Assembly (NCBI GenBank): GCA_009926815.1
Contig: RFOC01000068.1
Coordinates: 1 to 9,594 of the forward strand
Direction of reading: 5' to 3'
DNA from: Planctomycetota bacterium
GTDB taxonomy: Bacteria; Planctomycetota; Phycisphaerae; Phycisphaerales; SM1A02
Length of the DNA: 9,594 nt
This document shows, one piece after another, positions 1 through 5,996 of this stretch. The notes beneath the pieces were generated by a model, which searched no databases, was not told where the DNA came from, and was given only the letters and a program-made list of their open reading frames with translations. Position 1 is the first letter of the stretch; each line of letters starts with the position of its first letter. Both the position numbers and the translations under genes were made by a program.

Positions 1-369
1 CGCATCCACGGCTACATGCGCTTCCTGGAGCAGGTGGTGATCGACACGCTGTCCGGGTTCGGCGTGCAGGGCCTGCGCGACGAGACCGCCACGGGAGTCT
101 GGGTGGGCGAGGGCGCCCCCGTGCGCAAGATCTGCGCCTTCGGCGTGCGCGTCAGCCGGTGGGCCACGCTGCACGGGCTCGCGTTGAACGTGGCGCCCGA
201 CCTGGCGCAGTTCGGCCTGATCGTGCCGTGCGGCCTGGTGGGCCGGCCCGTCACCAGCCTCGCGCAGGAACTTGGCGCGCGCGCGCCGGGCATGGCCGAG
301 GCGAAATCGGCGCTCTCGGGCACGCTGGTGCGCGCCGTCGAGCGCCGACTCGCCGAGACCGGGCGCTGA
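1..369 (+). CDS. lipB: Octanoyltransferase LipB, C-terminal part (5' end cut by window edge)
   Basis: LipB moves an octanoyl group from acyl carrier protein onto the lipoyl domains of enzymes such as pyruvate dehydrogenase, the first step of lipoate synthesis in the cytoplasm. The frame is open from base 1 to a TGA at 367-369, leaving 122 residues, about half of a usual LipB. Counting from the edge, the fragment has TGVWVG (31-36), then KICAFGVRVSR (43-53), LHGLALNV (57-64) and IVPCGL (74-79). Lys43 and Cys77 match the catalytic Lys/Cys pair of the family, and their 34-residue spacing equals that recalled for E. coli Lys135/Cys169. The ATG at 16 is an internal methionine and not the true start. 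It is the only plus-strand gene and meets the OmpH-like gene tail to tail with 3 bases between stops. Identification is firm; the start lies outside the window. Confidence 0.95.
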   Translation, partial: RIHGYMRFLEQVVIDTLSGFGVQGLRDETATGVWVGEGAPVRKICAFGVRVSRWATLHGLALNVAPDLAQFGLIVPCGLVGRPVTSLAQELGARAPGMAEAKSALSGTLVRAVERRLAETGR

Positions 370-372
370 CGC

Positions 373-1089
373 TCAGTCCGCGGACAGGTTCAGTTCCTTC
401 ATCACCTCGGCGGTCAGGTCGATCGCCTCGGGCGCGTGCAGGAAGGTGCGCGACTGCACCTGGATCATCGCGTTGCCGAGGTCCTGCGACTCGAAGGGCA
501 GGGCGGCGGGGATGAAGCGGTGGACGACATCGATCTTGCGGCGGTCGCAGACCACGTCGACGGCGGTGGTGAGCTCGCGGTAGGCCTTCTCGACCTGCTC
601 GGCCATCAGCTTGCCCTGCGCCGCCTGCATGCCTGCGTTCCACTTCTGGTAGCGCTCGAACAGCGCCTGCACCGCGGCCTGGCCCTTCGGGAAGTCGGGA
701 TCGTCCTTGCCCTTGTTGCCGTACTGGCTCTTGAGCGTCTCCATCTCCTTCTGGAACTCCTCGCCCTGCTTCTTGCCTTCCTCGTCGAAGCGGGCGCGCT
801 CGTCGGTGTAGCTCTTGTTGTCGAGCAGCTTCTTCAGCACCTTGTCCACATGCACGGCGCCGATGCTCCAGGCCTTGGCGGTGGGCTCGTCACCCCAGCC
901 CGGTCGGCCGCCGCTGTTCACCAGCTTCATGGCGCCGTCCTTGCCCTCGAGCAGCACGGCCTGGGCGGGTCCGAGGTCGGCGGCGGGCGTCGCGCGGGCG
1001 TCGGCCAGGCGCGGGGCGACCAGCTGTGCGGAGAGGAACATGCCGGCCACGATGGCGGCCGAGGCGACGAGTCGGGGAGCGTTTCGCAT
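373..1089 (-). CDS. OmpH/Skp-like periplasmic protein
   Basis: The 238-residue product begins with a likely Sec signal peptide: Arg at 2 and 6, a hydrophobic stretch at about 8-25, and alanine-rich possible cleavage sites near 29-33. After a linker comes WSIGAVHVDKVLKKLL (74-89), which resembles the opening strand of OmpH/Skp proteins, usually read as 'IGYVDVQKIL'. A charged, helix-forming region (about 84-175, rich in Glu, Lys and Gln) follows and would form coiled-coil arms. The C-terminal part (180-238) is mixed and ends in LTAEVMKELNLSAD. Skp is a trimeric chaperone for outer-membrane proteins, but distant OmpH-like proteins in this kind of bacterium are largely uncharacterised, so chaperone function is inferred. 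The product is longer than E. coli Skp (about 160). The ATG at 1089 is chosen because it directly precedes the signal peptide; no strong ribosome-binding site is visible. It follows lepA after 59 bases. Confidence 0.75.
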   Translation of the reverse strand: MRNAPRLVASAAIVAGMFLSAQLVAPRLADARATPAADLGPAQAVLLEGKDGAMKLVNSGGRPGWGDEPTAKAWSIGAVHVDKVLKKLLDNKSYTDERARFDEEGKKQGEEFQKEMETLKSQYGNKGKDDPDFPKGQAAVQALFERYQKWNAGMQAAQGKLMAEQVEKAYRELTTAVDVVCDRRKIDVVHRFIPAALPFESQDLGNAMIQVQSRTFLHAPEAIDLTAEVMKELNLSAD

Positions 1090-1148
1090 CCCGTCAGTCT
1101 AGGTTCTTCCGGAAGGGGCCGTCAGGCCGTCGCGCGGGCGCCGCGGGC
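1090..1148 (-). promoter_or_regulatory. lepA to OmpH-like intergenic gap, candidate weak promoter with palindrome
   Basis: This is the largest non-coding gap in the minus-strand gene string. Read on the minus strand, TAGACT (1096-1101) resembles a -10 box (4 of 6 matches to TATAAT). It lies 18 bases after CTGACG (1120-1125), a poor -35 box (4 of 6 to TTGACA). If used, transcription would begin at or next to the ATG and give a leaderless or nearly leaderless message, which would fit the lack of a clear ribosome-binding site. The spacer holds a perfect 10-base palindrome, CTTCCGGAAG (1106-1115). The 7-mer ccgtcag (plus strand) occurs at 1091-1097 and 1119-1125, flanking the palindrome. Matches this weak arise by chance in GC-rich DNA, so this is a candidate only. 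Confidence 0.2.
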
Positions 1149-2984
1149 TCAGTCGCCCTGGTCCAGGATCGCCATGAAGGCCTCCTGCGGGATGGTGACC
1201 ATGCCCACGGTCTTCATGCGCTTCTTGCCTTCCTTCTGCTTCTCGAGCAGCTTGCGCTTGCGGCTCACGTCGCCACCGTAGCACTTGGCCAGCACGTTCT
1301 TGCGGAGAGCCTTGATGCTCTCTCGGGCGATGATGCGTCCGCCGATGGCGGCCTGCAGCGGGATCTCGAACTGGTGCCGGTCGATCTGCTTCTTCAGCTT
1401 CTCCAGGATCACGCGGCTGCGGTGCTCGGCCAGGTTGCGGTGGGTGATCAGGCTGAGCGCCTCGACCGGCTCGCCATTCACCAGGATGCTGACCTTGGCG
1501 AGGTCGTCCTGCCGGAAGCCGATGAGCTCGTAGTCCATGGTGCCGTAGCCGCGCGTGATGGACTTCAGCTTGTCGTAGAAGTCGTAGATGATCTCGGCCA
1601 GCGGCAGCTCGTAGTCCAGGATCTGTCGCGTGTCGCTCAGGAACCGCTGGCTCTTGAACATGCCACGGCGAGCGTCGCAGAGCTTCATCAGGTCCCCGAT
1701 GTTCTCGTTGGGACAGATGATCTCGATCTTCACGATCGGTTCCAGGATGCCGGCCACGTGGCTCATGTCCGGCAAGTCGGCGGGATTGTGGATCTCCAGC
1801 TCCGTGCCGTCGTTCAGGGCCACGCGGTAGGTCACGGTGGGGGCGGTCTGCACCACCTCCACGTTGCCCTCGCGCTCCAGCCGCTCCTGGATGATGTCCA
1901 TGTGCAGCAGGCCCAGGAATCCGCAGCGGAAGCCGAAGCCCAGCGCCTCGGAGTGCTGCACCTCGAAGGTGAAGCTGGCGTCGTTCAGGTGCAGCTTCTC
2001 GATGGCCTCGCGCAGGGCCTCGAAGTCGCCCTTCTTGCCGGTGCCGCCGTCGGCGCCGCTGCTGGCCGGGTAGAAGTCGCAGAACACCATCTGCTTGGGC
2101 TCCTGGTAGCCCGGCAGCGGCTCGGCCGCGGGATCGTTCTCCAGGGTGATGGTGTCGCCCACCCGCACGTCGGCGAGCGTCTTGATGCTGGCGGCCAGGA
2201 AGCCCACCTCGGCATGACCGAAGCGGTCCACCTTGCGCGGGAACGGCGTGTTGCGGCCGAGCTCGGTCACCGTGAAGGTGCGGCCAGTGCCCATCATGCG
2301 GATCTTGTCGCCCGCCTTGATGCTCCCGTCGAAGACGCGGAAGTACACCACCACGCCCTTGTAGTCGTCGTAGACGCTGTCGAAGATCAGGGCACGCAGC
2401 TTGTCGGTCTTCTGGGGTGGCGGGCTGGGCAGCTTCTCGCAGATGGCGTCGAGCAGTTCCTGGATGCCCTGGCCCGTCTTGGCGCTGACCAGGATGCAGT
2501 CCTCGGCCTTCAGCCCCAGCACCTGCTCGATCTCCATGGCCACGCCATCCGGATTCGCCGCGGGCAGGTCGATCTTGTTGATGACCGGGATCAGCTCCAG
2601 GTTGTTGCCCACCGCCAGGTAGGCGTTGGCCACGGTCTGGGCCTGCACGCCCTGGGTGCTGTCCACCACCAGCACGGCGCCCTCGCAGGCGGTCAGGGCG
2701 CGGCTGACCTCGTAGGCGAAGTCCACGTGGCCCGGCGTGTCGATGAAGTTGAGCTGGTAGGTCTCGCCCTTGTAGACGTGCTGCACCGTGACGGCGCTGG
2801 CCTTGATCGTGATGCCGCGCTCGCGCTCCAGGTCCATGCTGTCGAGCAGCTGGGCCCGTGCCTCCCGGTCGCTGACGGCCTTGGTCGCCTGCAGCAGACG
2901 GTCGGCCAGGGTGCTCTTGCCATGGTCGATGTGGGCGATGATGGAGAAGTTTCGGATGGGCACGGGCGGCTCGGGGAGCCCCAC
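1149..2984 (-). CDS. lepA: Elongation factor 4 (LepA), ribosome-associated GTPase
   Basis: LepA/EF4 is a translational GTPase that binds the ribosome and has been linked to back-translocation and to 30S subunit assembly. The 611-residue product is full length (E. coli about 599). GTPase motifs are in order: G1 AHIDHGKST (17-25), G2 ERGITI (55-60), G3 DTPGH (82-86), G4 NKID (136-139) and G5 SAK (167-169). The LepA-specific C-terminal domain is present, with CYGGDVSRKRKLLEKQK from about 568, and separates it from EF-G and TypA. A short Gly/Ser/Lys-rich insertion sits at about 307-319 after FCDFYPA. The start is a GTG at 2984, 3 bases after the stop of the preceding gene. A second in-frame GTG at 2963 would give the more usual N-terminus MPIRNFSIIAHIDHGKS, and neither has a good ribosome-binding site. 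A stop codon at 2988-2990 rules out a longer start. Confidence 0.97.
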   Translation of the reverse strand: MGLPEPPVPIRNFSIIAHIDHGKSTLADRLLQATKAVSDREARAQLLDSMDLERERGITIKASAVTVQHVYKGETYQLNFIDTPGHVDFAYEVSRALTACEGAVLVVDSTQGVQAQTVANAYLAVGNNLELIPVINKIDLPAANPDGVAMEIEQVLGLKAEDCILVSAKTGQGIQELLDAICEKLPSPPPQKTDKLRALIFDSVYDDYKGVVVYFRVFDGSIKAGDKIRMMGTGRTFTVTELGRNTPFPRKVDRFGHAEVGFLAASIKTLADVRVGDTITLENDPAAEPLPGYQEPKQMVFCDFYPASSGADGGTGKKGDFEALREAIEKLHLNDASFTFEVQHSEALGFGFRCGFLGLLHMDIIQERLEREGNVEVVQTAPTVTYRVALNDGTELEIHNPADLPDMSHVAGILEPIVKIEIICPNENIGDLMKLCDARRGMFKSQRFLSDTRQILDYELPLAEIIYDFYDKLKSITRGYGTMDYELIGFRQDDLAKVSILVNGEPVEALSLITHRNLAEHRSRVILEKLKKQIDRHQFEIPLQAAIGGRIIARESIKALRKNVLAKCYGGDVSRKRKLLEKQKEGKKRMKTVGMVTIPQEAFMAILDQGD

Positions 2985-2987
2985 ACT

Positions 2988-3458
2988 CTAGCCGGAAACC
3001 CGACCCGGTTCCTGCGGCGTGGACAGGGCGTCGCCGCATTCGGGACAGGCGGCCGGACGGGCGAGGGGCAGGCGGTGGCCGCAGCGCTCGCACATGGGCA
3101 TGCCTGCGCGGCCGAACTCGCGGCGGACGAAGGGGGCGTACCAGCGCTGCATGGCGTAGACGAAGAAGAGGTGCTGTCCGATCAGCCAGATCGCGATGGC
3201 CGCGACGAGGCCCAGTTCCCACGGCCAGGAGCCCGCCCGTCGCGGATCCACGCGGCCAAGGAACGCGACCACCGCCAGCGAGAAGACGACCGTGGGCACG
3301 ATGGACACCACGCTCGAGAGAAGCAGCACCCCGGGACGCTGCAGCATGCGGATGTTGGCCCAGAAGTGGATGGCCAGCCGCGAAGCCAGGTCGATGCGCA
3401 CGGGCTCGTGCAGCCGCATCCAGAGTCCCCAGTGGCGTTGTGGCAGGGGATCGCTCAT
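2988..3458 (-). CDS. Two-helix membrane protein with C-terminal zinc ribbon (second of a pair)
   Basis: I do not recognise a named family. The 156-residue product has an amphipathic N-terminal part (1-40), two probable membrane helices (about 43-68 and 79-103), and a C-terminal CERCGHRL...CPECG module with Cys123, Cys126, Cys138 and Cys141. This spacing is typical of a small zinc ribbon. With a short loop between two helices, both ends should face the same side, probably the cytoplasm. The frame is open further upstream, but the ATG at 3458 is preferred: it overlaps the stop of the preceding gene as ATGA, and upstream residues are a low-complexity shadow of that gene. The stop lies 3 bases before the lepA GTG, so the two are probably co-translated. 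It shares size and architecture with its neighbour at 3455-3958. The function is unknown; protein or nucleic-acid binding by the ribbon would be a guess. Confidence 0.8.
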   Translation of the reverse strand: MSDPLPQRHWGLWMRLHEPVRIDLASRLAIHFWANIRMLQRPGVLLLSSVVSIVPTVVFSLAVVAFLGRVDPRRAGSWPWELGLVAAIAIWLIGQHLFFVYAMQRWYAPFVRREFGRAGMPMCERCGHRLPLARPAACPECGDALSTPQEPGRVSG

Positions 3459-3958
3459 GCGCCGGGTTCGCCCGGGTCGGCGTGGTCCGCGGCCGGTTCG
3501 CGCGCCGCGGTCGGCGGCCAGCCCTTGACCCGTTGCTGGCCGTCCGGGCGGCCGCATTCGGGACAGCGGTCGCTGCCTTCGGCGCGACGGTCGAGCCGGT
3601 AACCGCAGCCGATGCAGATGGGGTAGCCCGCGGCGCGCATGGCGCGCCAGCGGCCGCGACGGTTGCCGCGGAGGCCGAGCACCACGCCGCTGGCCACCAG
3701 CACGGGCGCCAGGAGCATCAGCAGCATGGACCACCAGGGGGCCCGGCCGCGTGTCCACTGGAAGTGTTCGGCCGCCCATCCCATGCCGAACACCAGCAGC
3801 ACCGCAAGGCCGATGGGCACGAATCCCCACGGGTTCGAGAAGCGCATGCGAACGGAGCCCCCCGGGCCTTCCTCCGGCTCGCTGTCCAGGAACAGCTCGA
3901 TGGTGCGGATGCGCTCGCGTTCCGCTGGCGTGAGGTCGAAGTCGTCCCGTGGCGCCAT
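3455..3958 (-). CDS. Two-helix membrane protein with C-terminal zinc ribbon (first of a pair)
   Basis: The function is not recognised. The 167-residue product starts with an acidic, charged segment (1-38, including DLTPAERERIRTIE), followed by two probable membrane helices (about 44-63 and 75-96) and a basic patch GNRRGRWRAMR (98-108). A zinc ribbon follows, CIGCGYRLDRR...RCPECG, with Cys115, Cys118, Cys132 and Cys135, and then a tail rich in Pro, Ala and Asp. The CxxCGY...CPECG pattern is one I associate with many small planctomycete proteins. The ATG at 3958 begins 14 bases after the rimO stop, with only a weak G-rich stretch ahead of it. Its stop overlaps the next gene's start (ATGA, 3455-3458), so the pair is probably translationally coupled. 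Position between rimO and lepA hints at a shared transcript with translation factors but does not define a role. Confidence 0.82.
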   Translation of the reverse strand: MAPRDDFDLTPAERERIRTIELFLDSEPEEGPGGSVRMRFSNPWGFVPIGLAVLLVFGMGWAAEHFQWTRGRAPWWSMLLMLLAPVLVASGVVLGLRGNRRGRWRAMRAAGYPICIGCGYRLDRRAEGSDRCPECGRPDGQQRVKGWPPTAAREPAADHADPGEPGA

Positions 3959-3972
3959 GTCGCGCCCCGGGC

Positions 3973-5514
3973 TCAGTGGCCTCGCCGCGCGACCGGCAGC
4001 GACACGCGGCGGGTCATCTCGTCCTCCAGGCGGGCGACCAGGTCGTACTCCATCGCCTCGGTCACCACGCCATCCACCAGTTCGCCGGGCGAGAGCTCCC
4101 GCCTGGCGATCACGCGGGTCACGCTGTCCACCTGCGGCGCCTGGAAGGTCGCCCGGGCCAGGTACACCCGCTCGCCCTTGCCGGCCTCGTTCTCGGTGTC
4201 GGGACCGTCGACCAGCAGCGGCAACCTGCGCTTCCCGGCGGCCATCGCCTCGTTGCGCTCGAAGGCGATCTCCTGCTGCAGCAGCATCAGGGCCTCCTCG
4301 CGGCGGGCGGCCTCCTCGGGGGGCACGCGCAGCGCGTCGTCCTGGTGCATGGTGCCGCTGGGCGTGCCGTCCTCCGGGCTGTACCTGAAGCAGCCGACCA
4401 TGTCGAAGCGATTCGCGCGGACGAAGTCGAGCAGGGCCTCGAAGTCGGCCTCGGTCTCGCCGGGGTGGCCCACGATGAAGGTGGTCCGCAGCGCGATGCC
4501 GGGCACGCGATCCCGCAGCTTCGAGAGCAGCGCCTGGGTCTGCGCCGCGCTCGTGCGGCGGCGCATGAGCTCCAGCATGCGATCACTGGCGTGCTGCAGC
4601 GGCATGTCGATGTACTTGAGCACGTTGGGCAGCCGGGCCATGGCGTCCACCATGGCATCGGTGAAGGTGCTGGGGTAGGCGTACATGAGGCGGATCCAGC
4701 CGCCGCCATGCTCGCGCGCCACGCCGTCGAGCGATTCCAGAAGGCCCACCAGGCCACGGTCGTCCCCGATGTCCATGCCCCAGCTCGTGGTGTCCTGGCC
4801 GATCACGTTGAGCTCGAAGCAGCCATCATCCATCAGGCGGCTCGCTTCGCGCACGATCTCGTCCATCGGCTTGCTGCGCATCTTGCCGCGGATGCCGGGA
4901 ATGGTGCAGAAGGCGCATCGCTGGTTGCAGCCCTCGCTGGCCCGCAGGTAGGCCCAGTGACGCGGCGTGAGCCGGAAGCGGTTGGCGTCTCCCTCGAAGT
5001 AGCCCACGCCCTTGCCGTCCGCGCCGTTCACCGTCAGTCCGACGGTGTTTCGTCCGCGGTCCTTGGCGGCCTGGAGCGCGTTGGCCGCGATCCAGTAGCG
5101 GGGGCCGTCCTGATCCAGCCCGGGCCGGCCCGGCGCCTGGCCACGAACGGCCTCCACGATGTGGTCGCGATCGAACACGCCGATCATGGCATCGATGCCG
5201 GGGGCCCACTCGAGCAGCTTGGCGCGGTGCCGCTGGACCAGGCAGCCCGCCACCACGACCCGCTTCAGCTCGCCGCGGTTCTTGCGCTCCACGGCATCCC
5301 GGATCACCTCCAGGCTCTCCTCCTTGCTCGCCTCCAGGAAGCCGCAGGTGTTGACCACGATCGCGTCGGGCCGGTCGCTCTCGTTCACGGGCTGCACGCC
5401 GCCCTCCTGCAGCAGGGCGAGCATCTTCTCGCTGTCGACGAGGTTCTTCGGGCAGCCAAGGCTGACGAAGGCCACGCGGTCCACGCTGGAGGCGGCAGGG
5501 GGCATTCGCGTCAT
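3973..5514 (-). CDS. rimO: Ribosomal protein S12 methylthiotransferase RimO
   Basis: RimO is a radical-SAM enzyme with two [4Fe-4S] clusters that adds a methylthio group to a conserved aspartate of ribosomal protein S12 (Asp88 in E. coli; the next residue in E. coli numbering that includes Met). The 513-residue product shows the N-terminal methylthiotransferase domain with its three cluster cysteines, Cys21 in SLGCPKNLVDSE, Cys57 in VNTCGFLE and Cys91 in VAGCLVQR. The radical-SAM motif EGCNQRCAFC has Cys196, Cys200 and Cys203. A C-terminal TRAM domain (about 429-496) includes ARATFQAPQVDS and ELSPGELVDGVV. SLGCPKNLVDSE and LTPRHWAYLRASEGCN are RimO-type and separate it from MiaB. The linker between the first two domains (about 125-182) is roughly 40 residues longer than I recall for E. 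coli. The ATG at 5514 overlaps the preceding stop as ATGA; an ATG at 5505 is the alternative. The frame continues to 6027 but that extension is a shadow of upstream genes. Confidence 0.96.
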   Translation of the reverse strand: MTRMPPAASSVDRVAFVSLGCPKNLVDSEKMLALLQEGGVQPVNESDRPDAIVVNTCGFLEASKEESLEVIRDAVERKNRGELKRVVVAGCLVQRHRAKLLEWAPGIDAMIGVFDRDHIVEAVRGQAPGRPGLDQDGPRYWIAANALQAAKDRGRNTVGLTVNGADGKGVGYFEGDANRFRLTPRHWAYLRASEGCNQRCAFCTIPGIRGKMRSKPMDEIVREASRLMDDGCFELNVIGQDTTSWGMDIGDDRGLVGLLESLDGVAREHGGGWIRLMYAYPSTFTDAMVDAMARLPNVLKYIDMPLQHASDRMLELMRRRTSAAQTQALLSKLRDRVPGIALRTTFIVGHPGETEADFEALLDFVRANRFDMVGCFRYSPEDGTPSGTMHQDDALRVPPEEAARREEALMLLQQEIAFERNEAMAAGKRRLPLLVDGPDTENEAGKGERVYLARATFQAPQVDSVTRVIARRELSPGELVDGVVTEAMEYDLVARLEDEMTRRVSLPVARRGH

Positions 5515-5996
5515 CCTATGCGGGCCAGGGCGAAATCCCGAAGCAGGCGCCGCCACTCGTCGTACCGATAGGGCAGCCCCAGGGATTCGTGAAGCGATCG
5601 AACGCGACCGTGCCATCGTTCCAGGAGCTCCTCCTGCCAGCCCTGCCCGGCGCCATCGCAGAAGAAGGCGCGGCAACCCAGCGGCCGGGCGGCGTGCACC
5701 GAACAGCAGCCATCGCGAAGGAACGGGCAGTCCCCACGGCGGATCGAGTCCTCCACCGGGCCAGGCGCCGGGGGGCCGCCGATCCGCCGCAGGCTCCACG
5801 CGACCTCGAGACCGGTGAGCCAGAGGCCGTGGCCGAAGGTCTCGAAACGGCAGCAGTTGCCGCCGGCCAGGCAGACGGGGCGGTGGGTGCGGATCGCCTC
5901 CCCGGCCTGCTGCACCATCTCGGTCATGGCCCGCTCGACGGCGGGATCCACGGCCGCGTGCCACCACGCCTGCAGGGCCTCGGGGCCGCTCACCAT
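5511..5996 (-). CDS. YkgJ-type cysteine-cluster protein, divergent (second of a pair)
   Basis: The 161-residue product has eight cysteines arranged like the CxxCxxCC family (Pfam PF03692, putative zinc- or iron-chelating domain). Cys42 and Cys48-Cys49 lie in CLAGGNCCRF. Cys90 and Cys97-Cys98 lie in CPFLRDGCCSVH. Cys108 and Cys113 lie in RPLGCRAFFCD. The family hallmark C-P-F-L...C...RP..CR.F.C is clear, but the first motif is Cx5CC, lacking the middle cysteine of the usual CxxCxxCC. There is no signal peptide or membrane helix, so it is probably cytoplasmic. The ATG at 5996 overlaps the end of the upstream family member by 7 bases, and its TGA overlaps the rimO ATG (ATGA). The exact role is unknown. 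Its neighbour is an iron-sulfur enzyme, so a metal-linked role is an inference only. FliB, a flagellin lysine methylase, is placed in the same broad family. Confidence 0.83.
   Translation of the reverse strand: MVSGPEALQAWWHAAVDPAVERAMTEMVQQAGEAIRTHRPVCLAGGNCCRFETFGHGLWLTGLEVAWSLRRIGGPPAPGPVEDSIRRGDCPFLRDGCCSVHAARPLGCRAFFCDGAGQGWQEELLERWHGRVRSLHESLGLPYRYDEWRRLLRDFALARIG

Noticed and set aside
274..287. Perfect 14-base palindrome ggcgcgcgcgcgcc
   Set aside because: It lies inside the conserved lipB coding frame, is simple GC alternation expected at this base composition, and has no U-tract, so it is not a convincing terminator or binding site.
1099..3222. Open frame of 707 codons on the minus strand overlapping lepA in another frame
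   Set aside because: The translation is rich in Arg, Gly, Pro and His without domains; the correct frame is lepA.
1026..3602. Long open frame of 858 codons on the plus strand opposite lepA
   Set aside because: It is the antisense shadow of lepA and its neighbours in GC-rich DNA. The translation is low-complexity, rich in Leu, Val, His and Asp, with no recognisable domain, while the minus strand encodes clear, complete LepA motifs.
3459..3830. A 124-codon upstream extension of the second membrane/zinc-ribbon protein
   Set aside because: The residues are a shadow of the neighbouring gene in another frame; the ATGA overlap at 3455-3458 gives a better start.
3949..5571. Long open frame of 540 codons on the plus strand opposite rimO
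   Set aside because: It has shadow composition (Ala, His, Leu, Val) and no motif. RimO on the opposite strand accounts for the region.
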